From JABDGR01 sp964561455 (lineage in GTDB: Bacteria > Verrucomicrobiota > Verrucomicrobiia > Opitutales > JABDGR01): 64,000 bases of DNA. The stretch is taken from positions 1 through 64,000 of the forward strand of contig CAZLPS010000008.1 in the NCBI GenBank assembly GCA_964561455.1, in the 5' to 3' direction. A program made the translations under genes and the position numbers. Below are positions 27,201-39,200 of the stretch, piece by piece. A model generated the notes under the pieces. It worked only from the letters and a program-made list of their open reading frames with translations. It made no database searches and was not told the DNA's origin. Positions within the stretch are counted from its first letter, which is position 1. Every line of letters starts with the position of its first letter.

Positions 27201-30200
27201 TATTCGCAGTGATGTTCGCCGCCGTCATGGTTGGCGCCACATTGCCAAAAGCGTCCGTGGCCAAATTCACCTTGATGGCCGTGCCGTTGACCTGCACCGA
27301 GATCGGGGTGTTGTTGCCGGCCTGGACATAGCTGATGCTGGTGTTATTGCCCGCCACGCCAAGGGTCTTGGCCGTGAACGTGACTTGCCCGATACCGGTG
27401 CCGAGGGAATTGGCGGCCGCCAAACCACCGCTCGCGGCGGTGGCGAGATTGACCGTGATCGCATTGCCGGTGACCGCAAAACTGAGCGGCGAGTTGTTGA
27501 TCTGGGGATTTACGTAGGAAATGCTGATATTGTTGCCCAGCATGCCCGTCAGCGTGTTGTTGGTGGCATTGGCGGTAAACAACAAGGCGTTGTTGCTCGG
27601 CACTGAGCCGATCGCCTTGGTCGCCACGGACGTATTGGCGTAACCATTTTGGATGAGCGTGCCCGCCCCGTTGATGAGCTGGCTAAACGTGGTGGCCCCA
27701 AAATTGTTAAAGACAAAAGTTCCGTTCAATGCCACCGCGACCGCGCCTTGCAACAGGCCGTCATGGGCGGCCGTGCGCCCATCGCCCAACTGAATGGTGC
27801 CATTCGCGTTGACGGTGGTGGTACCCGTATAAGTATTCTGGGCGGTCAGCACCAGGGTCGAGTTCGGCCCGTTTTGGGTCAACTGGCCAGCGGTGCCGGA
27901 GATCAGCGCCGCTTCCGTAAACACGCCCGGCGCTTCGTTGAAGACAATGTTGCCGCCGTCCTGGATGCTAGTGCTCGCCAGCGAGCCATTGGCCGTTTGA
28001 TTACCCAGCGTAATTCCGCCCGCCCCTATCAACGTCGTCCCAGTAAAGGTCTGAGCACCGACCAGCGTCAAACTGGCAGTGCCGGATTTGTTCAACTGGC
28101 TGCCGACTCCCGAAAGTGTGCCGTTATAGGTTGTGGCGGCACTGTTATTGCCCACCGTGAGCACAATCGGCGCGCCGGAGGTGTCCACCATGGTGATATT
28201 GCCGTTGCCACTCAAACCACCCAAGGCCACCGACAGGGCCGCGCCGGTGCCAAACTGCAAAATGCCGGTCACACTGGCATTCGACGCGTAGGTCTGACCA
28301 ACCAGCGCCGTGGTGCTATTGGCGATGATATTTCCTGCCGTCGGCAAAATGGATGTCGTGCCGGTGAAAGAATTGCTCCCGCCGACGATCACGTCACCGG
28401 ACCCGGCTTCAATCAGATTGCCGTTGCCGGAAATGTTGTTGATCAGGTTGTATTTGTTCCCGGCTCCCAGCGCCGACGAAGTCACATTGATGGTGAGATT
28501 GGAGAAATTGCCGGCGGTTCCAAAATTGCTGCTGTTACCAGAGAGGAAGATGTTCCCCGCGACACTGCCAATACCGGAAGCACCGTCTCCCATTTGCAGA
28601 GTGCGGGTGTTGAAGGAGGTGCTATTCGTGAAGGTGCCAACGGTCGTTTGACCGATATAAGTGCTGTTTCCGGTCAGGATGAGCTTAAAACCGCTGCTCG
28701 GCAGGAGATTGACGCCGGAAACGGAGGTGCCGTTGGTCGGCGTCGTGCCGGAAATGGATCCGGCCAGCGTGAAATTCGCCCCCGTGGCGATATTAAGAGT
28801 GTTGCTGTTTTCGTTGCCCAGCGTGATGCCCAATGCGCTGAGGTCATAAGTCGATGTAGAGGGCCAGGTGATTTGACCGCCATTCAAAAAGATTGGTCCG
28901 GTGCCGAAATTCGTTTGCGCGCTGCTGGTCGCCTGGAACGCGATGGTACCGCCGTTTTGAATTATTGTGCCACCAGTGTAGCTGCTCAGGGAACCGCCAA
29001 TGGTCAGGGTGGCATTGCCAGCCTTGATCAGCGAACCGCTGCCCGTAAAGTTGCCCGTATAAGTCATGTTGTTGTTTTGCGCGCCGACCGTCAACGCCAC
29101 CGGGCCGCCCAGATTATTGTTCAGGGAAATGTCGCGATTGCCGTTCAGCACTGCGATGAACGCCGCGCTGACGGGCAGGCTCACCGTGCTGTTGGCAAAA
29201 CCGAAGGCAAGGATGCCTTGGGTCGTGGTGTCGTAGGTTAACGAGGTGCGGGCCAGCGCGTTCGGGTTGCCCACCACCAACGTACCAAACTGAATCGAGG
29301 TGCCGCCAGTGTAGGTGTTGTTGCCGGCCAGAATCAAATTCGTGCCGGGCGCGCCGAGGGCGGTGGAACCGGTGGCCGACACCACGCCCGCGCCATTCGA
29401 TCCCGTCGCCAGCACCGGCGTAATCAGGGCTAAAATGGCCGTGCTGTTGGGGCCGGTGGTTAACGCATTCAAAACTTGGGTGGCGTTCGCATTTACCACG
29501 CCGGTGCCGCTGGTGCCCAGCGTCACCGTTATCGCATTGCCCGACACGGCGGCCGTCGTGCCGGTGTTGTTGCCGACGCCGTTCACATAGGCAATGGTAA
29601 TGTTGGTGCCCGCGGTGCCGGCAAATGTGGTATTCGCCGTGTAACTCAAAGCCGAACCGGCCCTGGCATTACCCGTATTCAAAGTGTAAAGTGGCGCCGT
29701 CAGGTTCAACGGAGCCTGCGCCGTCAACGTGCCGGTGCCGTTCGAGCCAAGCGCCAGATTCGGCGTCACGAGGGCAAACGCATTGGGCGAAGCCAGGATG
29801 GCGGCCACCACCGCCGCCGCGGTGTTATTGCCCGCCCCAGTACCGAGGTCCACCATGACCACATTGCCACTGACCGTCGCCGTGGCCGTCGTGTTGGTGC
29901 CCGAGGCCGTAAACTGCACGGCGACGTTCGCACCGGCCGCGCCAATATTACTCGGGGTGGCCGTGAACGTCAGGCCGGTCCCGTTGGCCGCCGAACCGGT
30001 GGTCAGTGAATAAATGCCGCTGGCATTCTGGCCGGCTTGTGTAACCGCACCGCCGCCGGACAGGATGGCTGAATAAAGAATGTCCAGTGGCTCGTTGAAT
30101 TTCAAGGTGCCCGAATTGGTCAAGGGCGAATTGACCAGGAAGCCCGGCGTGGTGCCGTTGCCCAGTTGCAGCGTGCCGCCGGAATTATTCGTGGTTGGAC

Positions 30201-33200
30201 CGGTGTAGGTATTGTTGCCCACCAGGGTCAGGCTGCCGCCGCCCGCGCGGATGACGCCGGCGACACCCGTCAATGGCGTGGACAATTGCACGTTGCTGCC
30301 GTTGGTATCCAATGTGTCAATGTCGTTGGTGGGTCCGGCAATGAGGTTGGGATTCAGCACCAGGGAGATGTCCGTCGCCGTGCCGGTGGCCCATTGGATG
30401 CCGCCGCCCAGGAGATTCAGGCTGTACGTTCCGCCGCTCAGCGAAGTTGCGCCCAGCGCCGCCACCGTGCCGTTGCCAGCGCTGGTGGAGGTGTTGGCGG
30501 CCGTCAACATGGCGTTCGCCGTGGCATTGCCGTTGATCAATTGGATGATCGAGGCCGCCGTCGCATTGCTCGTCCCGCCGGTATTGGACAAATTGACGGT
30601 GATGGTGTTGCCCACGATGGACAAATTCGAAACGGCCTGGCCGACATTCGCCGTCGAGTACGCGATGGTGATGTTGTTGGAGGGCGTACCCGGGACATCG
30701 GAGGTAAAGGTAATGCCATTGTTGCTCCCCACGGAACCCGTGCTCAGCGCCGCGTTAATCGCATTGCCAAAGCTCTTGATCGAGTTGAAATTAATCTTTC
30801 CGGCGTCAACGAAGGTGCCGCCCGTGAACGTATTGATGCCCGTGAGGGTCAACGTGCCGTTGCCGACTTTGATCAGCGAGCCATTGCCGCTGGTGTTGCC
30901 GGAAATGATGCCACTGAAATTGCTATTCAAGTCGCCCTGGCCGATGGTCAAGGCCATTGCCCCGTTGCTGCCGTTGGCGAGGGCCAGATTGCCACTCCCG
31001 CTGATGCCACCCAAGGTTGCCGCCGACAAGGTGCCGAAACTCAGGACGCCGCCACCCGAGTTGACGCTGACAATGGCGTTTTGCAGCGCCAGCGGAACCC
31101 CGAGCACCAGCGTGCCGCTATTCACGAATACGTTGCCGGAGAAAGTATTGTTGTTGGAAAGCGTCAGCGTCGTCGCCGTGGGATTGGCGCCATTGTTGAG
31201 GATAAATGTGCCATTCGCGACGATGCCGGAGCCATTGCTGCCGCTGCCCAATGCCGCGTTGATAATGTTCGAAACATTCCCATTCAGGGCGTCGCGCACG
31301 TTGGTGGCATTGCTGGTGATGCCCGGGTCCACGCCGCCGAGCAAACTAAAGGTGTTCAGCGAGGAAACCGCCCCGGCGCCGGAGCTGCCGACCGCATTTG
31401 AAACCACGACCAGATTGCCGGAGCTGGCGTTGGCGGCGATGGCCGCCGTCACATTGGCCGCCGTGGAAAGGGCCGTGTTAATGGTCGGCGTCGTGCCGCC
31501 GACCAGAGGCAGGGAACCGAGCACCGACACGACGCCGGAACCATTGCTCCCGCCCGCATTCGCGACGGTCACCAAATTGCCGGCCGCCGAGCCGTTCGCC
31601 ACCGAAATATTGCCAAACAAGCCGGCGATGCTCGTGGCCGTCGAAGTAATCGTGCCCCCGCCATTGGTCGCCAGAAACACCGTAATGGTGCTCGTGCCGC
31701 CCGCCAGGGGGACCGCGTTCGCCAGCGGCGCAACCACGCCACTGCCATTACTGGTGCTCGTATTGGCGGCGGATACCAAAGCCGCCGCCCCCGCATTCGC
31801 CGCGATGGCGCTGATGACGTTGGCCGCCGTGGCACTAACTGCGCCGTTTACGTCGGTGCCGAGGGTGACAATCACCGTGTTGCCGCTCGCGAGGGCCGTG
31901 GTGGGCAAACTGTTGCCGTTGCCACTGACCAATTGGACCGAAACGTTGCTGCCGTAGATGCCGGCAATGCTGGCATTGGTGGAATTGGCACTGAACGTAA
32001 TCCCGCTATTCGTGCCGACACTCCCCGTCGCCACACTCGCCGGGCTGGTGGCAATGGACAAGTTGGCCGTCGGATTACTCGCGCCGGGATTGGCGTACAC
32101 GATAACCACATTGCCATTATAGTTGGACGACTGCTTGGTCGAAGTATAGGTCAGGTCGGCCTGGCTCCCAAAGGTGGTGGAGGCGGTGGCATTGGCGCCG
32201 CTGTTGGCCACCGTCGCCAGATTCACGATGATGTTGTTGCCGTTCACAGTCGCGTTTACTGCCGCCTGATTGCTCAGCGGATTGGCATAAGTGATATTGA
32301 TGGCATTGCCGATGTTACCGAACTGGTTCGTCGTACCCGTCACGGCAGCGTTGTACGCCAAGTCGGCGTTATTGCCCAGGTTCGTCGTGACGGACGCCGC
32401 AGCGCCGTTGGCGTCCGTGGCCAGGCTCGTGGTAATGGCGGTAAGGCCATTCGTCAGGTTGCTGGCCGGCAATGCGCCGAGCACGCCGGTACCGGAGCCA
32501 CTGGCTACGACCAGCACTTGGGCGCTCGGGCTGGCATTGATGGCGGCAGAGATGTTCGCCGGCGTTTCCGTGGGGCTGACGACCCCGCCAGCGCTGGTGG
32601 CCAAATTCACGATGATCAAATTGCCGCTGGTGGTGATGCTGCGGCTCACGGCACTGGTGGCATTGACGACATACTGCACCTGGATGCCATTGCCCAGGAC
32701 GCCGTTCGTGACCGCATTGCTGGCGTTGGCCGTGTAGTTAACGGCGGTCGCGCCTGCGCCCGTCGTCAGATTGGCGGAGGAATTGGCGACCGTCACCGCC
32801 AGCGCCTGGCTGTTGGCCTCGGGGTTGACATAAGTAACCACAATGCCGTTGTTCCCCACCCCGCCGACATTGTTCGTCACATTGCCAAAAACGGCTGAGC
32901 GGATATTCAAGCCCGTGTTGGTGATCGGCAAATTCGTGGCGTTTAGCGCCGCAACGCCCGGGTTCACGTTGATGTTGCCGTTGTCCGACAGCAGGCCGGA
33001 GAAGATCGCGTTCGTGGGCTCATTGAAATAGAGGGTGCCGTTGGCCACAATATTGCCGGTCATGTTGCCGCCGCTGGAAGATACATTACCCAGGGAGAGC
33101 GTGCCGGTGTTGGTGGTCGTGCCGCCGGAGTAGGTGCTGGCCACATTGCCCGCCAAATAGAGGACGCCCGTGCCGCCATTGTTGAACAGCCGGGCCGAGC

Positions 33201-36200
33201 CGGTGAGGGGCGACTTCAGGGTGACGTCGTTGCCATTGGTGTTTAAGGTAACGCTGGTTCCCTGCAGGGCGCCGTTGGGATTCAGTATGCTCGACACGTC
33301 GGTGGTCGTGCCAGTCGCCCAGGTGAGGGTGGCATTGCTGATGGTCAGGTTGGGCGTGGCGCCGAAATTATTGTTGGCGTTAAACACGATGCTGCCGTTG
33401 GTGAGGAAGGTGGCGCCATTATAGGAATTCGGCGTTTGTAATGTCAGCGCGCCGGAACCAACCTTGGTCAGAGTTCCCTGCGTCGCGTTGCCCAAACCAT
33501 GGATGTCGGTCAGCGTGCCATTAAACGTGGTGTTGACGTTGTTTTGGCCGACGGTGATGTTCACGGCGCCGGTGCCGGCGGCGTTGGAAAGATCAAGCGT
33601 GCCATTCCCCGCCAAACCGCCCAAAGTGGCATTCGAGAGCGTGCCAAAGCTCACCGAGCCGCCACCCTGCAGGATAGTCAGCGTGCTGTTTTGCAACGCC
33701 TGTGAATTACCCAATTGCAACGTGCCGGCGGTGATGCCGGTCGGCCCGCGATAGGTATTATTTCCGGTCAGAGTCAGGACGCCACTGCCCGCCTTCGTAA
33801 AACCAGCCGGACCGGAAAACGCTTCGGACAGGGTGACATTGTTGCCGTTGGTGTCCAGCACGCTATAGTGCCCGCCGGTCGGCGTGATATTGGCGTAAGT
33901 TGTCACATTGGCGCTGCCGTTATTGCCCGGGGCCAGGCTGGCCGAGACCAAAGCGCTGGCGGTGGCATTGCCGTTGATCAACGCGGTAATGTTCGTGGCG
34001 GTGGCGTTTGCTCCTGCGTTGCTGCCATTACCCGCCGCAACAATTACGATATTAGTTCCGTTGATTTGCAAAACGGACGAGTTGGCAGCGTTGTCAAAGG
34101 TAACGCTTATGTTGACGAGATTGTTGCCGTTGGCGCCGGCCACGAGCGAGTTGGTCCCATTGGCGGTGAACACGATGGCGTTATTGAGTGCTCCGGGTGA
34201 TGTAACGCTGGCGTTGAAGCCATTGATGACGGGATTCAACTGGCTGGCCGGGTCAAGCGTGGTGCCCAAGCCCCATTGCAAACCGCCGCCCGCCAGGGAG
34301 ATGCTGCTCGGGCCAAAGTTGTTCAATGAATTGAAATTAATCAGGCCGCCGGTGATTACCGTGCCGCCCGTATATTTGTTGGGCACATTGAAGGTCAGCG
34401 TGCCATTGCCGGCCTTGACGAACGTGCCGTTGCCGCTGACCGGCGTGTTGAAGGCAACGTTGTTGTTATTGGTGTCAAACGTGTCGTTGCCCGAATTCGG
34501 CGTGATGTTGCCGATAATTCCCCCAAACGGACCCTTCAGGAAGGCGGAGATATCGGTCGTCGTCCCCGTCGCCCATTGCAGGCCGCCATTAAAGAGCACC
34601 AAGTTGCCGCCGCCAAAATTGGACCCATTGGTGAAGTTGATCAGGCCGCCCTTGATCGTGGTGCCGCCGGTAAAGGTGTTGGTGCCGCTGAGCGAGAGAA
34701 TGCCCGTACCCGTCTTCAACAAACTCCCGGAACCGAAAAGCACCCCGCTATACACCGGAGAGTTTTGGAAGCCACCGATGTTCAGTGTGACGGCATTGCC
34801 GCTAATCGGGTTGGTCAAGGGGATGTTTTGGTTGCCGCTCAAGCCGCCAAGGGTGAAACTCGTGAGGCTCCCGTAGTTGAATAGTCCATTATTATAGACC
34901 AGCGTGGCGTTCGCAATGGCGTTGGCGCCGGTGATGGCCAGGGTCCCGCCGGCGATCACCACATTGCCATTGAAGGAGTTGGTGTTGCTGAGCGTCAACG
35001 TGGTGGCCACGGCAATTGAGCCACCGGTGAGGTTCGTAACAACCGCCGGGGCCAATAGTCCCGTTCCACTATTGCCCGGGGCCAGCGCGGCATTGATGAT
35101 GGCCGACGCCGAAACGCTGCCCGTGACACTGGTGTTGCTCAATCCCGCCAGTAAACTATTTGCCGTGGTGGTGACGTTCGGATTCGCGCCGCCGGTCAGA
35201 TTCGTGGCGACCAGCGGGTTCACCTGGCCGTTGCCATTCCCGGCCACGGTCGTCGTAACCAAAGTCGCGGCGACCGCATCCACCGCCGTTTTAACCGCAC
35301 TTGCGGTATTTGCCGCCGTAACGCTGCCGGTGTTGCCGCTGGCCAGGGAGGTGGCGGCGGTGGGCACAATGACGCCCGTGCCCGTGCCCGTGGCCGAGAC
35401 CAACGCCGTCAAAGTGGTGTTGGCCGCGATCGCAGCGGCAAGAGTCGCGGCGGTCGTGCTAATGGTCGGTTCCGTGCCCCCGGTAAGACTTTGATTGAGG
35501 ATGGAAGCGGTCGTATTCGTCGCCGTCACCAGTCCAACACCCGTGCTGGCACCGGTGTTGGTCGGTGTGATGAGCGCCGCCGCCGCCGGCACCGCCGTGA
35601 GGGCTGCAATGACTTGCGCGGCCGTCGTCGTGATGCCGCCGGTACCGTCCGTGGCCAAACTTACATTGATGACATTGCCCGAGACACTGACCGCCAGCGG
35701 CTTGTTGGCCGCACCCGGATTAATATAGCTCACCTTCGGGCCGCCACTCGCGCCATTTTGGGCGGTGCCCAACAGTTTGGACGTATAAGTGACATTACCG
35801 TTGGCGGAACCGGTCGTCGCCAGGGTGGAGTTGGTGCCGGTGGCGGCAGTCGTGGCCAAGTTGACGATAATACCCGTCGTGCCGTTTAAACTAAAGCTGA
35901 GTGCCGCGCCGGCAGTTTCCGGATTCACGTACGTGACGTTAATGGAATTGCCCACCGTTCCACCGAATCCCGTCGTATTGGCCGTGTAAAGAATGCCCGA
36001 GCCGGTGCCCGTCGTGCCACCCGCGCCAATGGTTTGGCTGGCCGTGGCATAACCCGTGGTGGCGAGGGTCACCGTGATGGCATTGCCGCTGATGGCCGCG
36101 ACCGGCAAGCCGGTGGTGGTGGCATTCGCATTGACATAAGTGACGGTAATGCCATTGCCCGCAGCGCCGTATTTGGTGCCCGTATTCGCCGTGTAAGTAA

Positions 36201-39200
36201 TGTCCGAATTGCCGCCGAAAGCGGTGGTGAGCGCAGCCCCGCTACCCGTGTTGTCCGTCGCCAGATTCACGGTGACACCATTCCCGGACACTCCGAAACT
36301 CAACGATTGATTGTTGGCGGTGGCAATGTTGGTGAAACCCGTGGCAAAAGTAACATTCGCGCTGTTGCCCGCGGTGCCGACGCCCGATGCCGCCGTAAAG
36401 ATAATGTCATTGTTCAGGCCCGGCATCGTCGTCGTGTACGACGCCGTTTGGCCGCCCGTCGCAGTCTGGGTCACAACGCCATTACCGGAAAGAATCCCAC
36501 TAAAGGTAATATTGCTGGGCTCCGCAAAGACAACCGATGCAATGTCGGAAATATTATAGGCTATGGACGTGGCGGCCACCGAAGGCAAACCGCCCGCATT
36601 TGAGAAATTGCCCAATTGCAAGGTGCCGGCATTGGCGTTCACAGTGGCGGAGGCCGTCCCGACGTTCAGATTAACGGTATTCGCAAACGTCAAGGTGCCC
36701 GTGCCGGACTTGGTCAGGGAAACATTGCTGTTGGTGCCGGTGCTGGCGTTCAATCCGATCGCAGCCAGCGTGATGTTGTTGCCATTGGTATTAAATGTGG
36801 CATTGCCAATGTTGTTGCCCGAGGCCGCCGCCAGGCGGGGGGTGAAGTCACCGTTGTCCCCCGAGGTGCTCAGGTAATTGGTCGCCCATTGCAGCCCGCC
36901 ACCCGTGATGTTAAAGCTGTTCGCCGCAGTATTGGCGCCCATGGCCCCCAAATTGCCAAAATTAATTTGGCCGCCGGTGATACTGGTATTTCCCGTAAAG
37001 GTGTTGTTTTGCGTGAGCGTCAGCGTGCCGCCGCCGTTCTTGGTCAAATTGCCCGGGCCGGTCAAAACTCCCGTATAAGTATTGTTGCTGCCGCGACCGC
37101 CAATCGAGAGGGTGATGCCCGCGCCGGTGGTATTGGCCAGCGCCACGTTCTGGTTGCCGCTCAAACCACCGAACGACGCCGAGGTCAGGGTGCCAAAGCT
37201 CAACAGCCCGCCGCCAACATTATAAGTGAGGGTGCTGTTGCCCATCGCCGACGAATTGTTCATCGTGATGGTGCCGGTCGTGATGGACGATGCCCCCGTG
37301 AAGCTGCTGCCGCCCGATAAGGTCAAATTGGTGGTGGCATTGCTGCCGCCGCCCAAATTCGAGGTGAGCGCAGCCGTGATCGGCCCGGTGCCGTCCGTGG
37401 TCCCAGCGGCAAAAGTGGGCACTTGAATCAGCGCCTGCACCGTCGCATTGGTCAAGGTCGCCTTGACGCTCGCCGCCGTGGAGGTAATGGTCGAATTGGC
37501 GCCAGCGATGGTCGAGCCGAGGGTGATATTAGCTGTGGAGGGCGTGGGTGCCAGAATGCCCTGGCCGAGGGTGCCGTTTGACGGCAGTTGGGCCGTCAAC
37601 AGGGTATTAACCGTGATATTGTTCTGAATCAGGTTCGCCACCTGCAAAGCCGTGGCATTCACCACTCCGGTCCCGTTGGTGCCTAAAGTAACTGTAATGA
37701 GATTGCCGGTCAGGGCGAGGGTGGACGGGGCATTGTTCCCGGTACCGGCGATATACTTGATCGTAAGGTTGTTGGCGTTGGTGCCGGCCGACGTGGCGGT
37801 GTATTCAATGTCCGCGTTCGCGCCAAAAGTCGTGGTCGTGCTCGCCACCGCCCCACTGTTATTCGTCGCCAGGGTCACAACAATGTTGGTGCCGTTGACG
37901 GTGACGCCTTCCGCCGCGTTGTTCGACCCGGTGTAGGCAAAGGTGACGTTAATGGCATTGCCTGCCGCATTGAGAAAATTCGTGGTGTTGGCGTTGAGGA
38001 CGAGGTTATTATTTGTACCGCTAAATGCCGTGGTCAGCGAGGCGTTGGCGTTGAAGCCCGAGTCCACTTTGTTGAATGTGCCGTTGCCACCGATGCCCGA
38101 GGTGAAGTTGAAGTTGCCCGCTTCCTGGAAAACGAGTGCGCCGTTGTCCGTGACGCCGCCAGCCACCGACCCATTGGAAGTGCCATTGCCGAAGAAAATC
38201 GTGCCGCCGGGGTTGACCTGCGTGGTGCCGGTGTACGTTTGAATCGTCGGCATGGTCAGGATGTTGTTGCTTACCTGCGTTACGCCACCCGAGCCGGTAA
38301 TATTGTTCATGAGGGTGTAGCTGATCGGCTGGTTCAATTCGAGCGTGCCGTTGACGCTGATGTTCCCGGCGATGGTGCCCAGGAGCGATCCAGCATTGGT
38401 CACCGAGCCGTTTGCGCCCAAGCGCACCGTGCCGCCCGTGATAAACAATACCGGGGTGGTCGAGTTCGCCCCGCCGCCAAAATTATTCGTCCCGGTCAGC
38501 ACCAAACGTTGCGGCCCCTTCCAGGTCAGGTTGCCGGGGCCGGAAACGTTGGTAAAGGTCAGATTGCCCGAGCCACCATAGCTGTTATTGCCGCCGGAAC
38601 CGCTCCCGGAGGTGGTGATGGAAGCATTGTTCGCCAGCACCACGCCACCGTTAAACACCATGCTGTTTGACACCGGATTGCTTTCAAAAGTGAAGGCGCC
38701 GCTGGTGTTGTTACCCGCAGTGCCAATTTGCAGCCCATTGGTTACAACCTCCGAATTGCCGCTGCTGTTATTGAGTTGTCCGCCGTTGATGACAAAGGTC
38801 CCCGATCCCCCCGCGGCCGCATTGTTGTAATTGAGCGTGCCGCTATTGAGTATAAGACCGCCATGGAACGAGTTCGTGCCAGTCAGGGTGACCGTTCCCA
38901 CGCCTGCGGTGGTATTGCCCAGCGTCAGGGAGAAGTTGTTGGCCCCATCGCTGATGTTACCCGAGACCGTAAGCAAGCCCGTCGGCCCCTCGGTCCATTG
39001 TTGGCTTGCCCCCAGGACGATCGGCGCCGATATGGTCAGGTTCACCGTCGCGTTGCTCATGTCAATGCCACCGCCGTTGACGGCCAGGGCATTACCGATG
39101 GTCAGATTTGCCGTCGGGTTGGACGTGAGATTCGCCGTGATGAAAATCGAGCCTTGCGGATTCAAGATCTGAATTGCGCCTGCCGTAATGCCACTGCCCA

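Noticed and set aside
9550..38045. A prophage, because the bead repeats resemble phage structural modules
   Set aside because: No phage genes such as integrase, terminase or portal occur; the repeats are part of one continuous host-type surface-protein frame.
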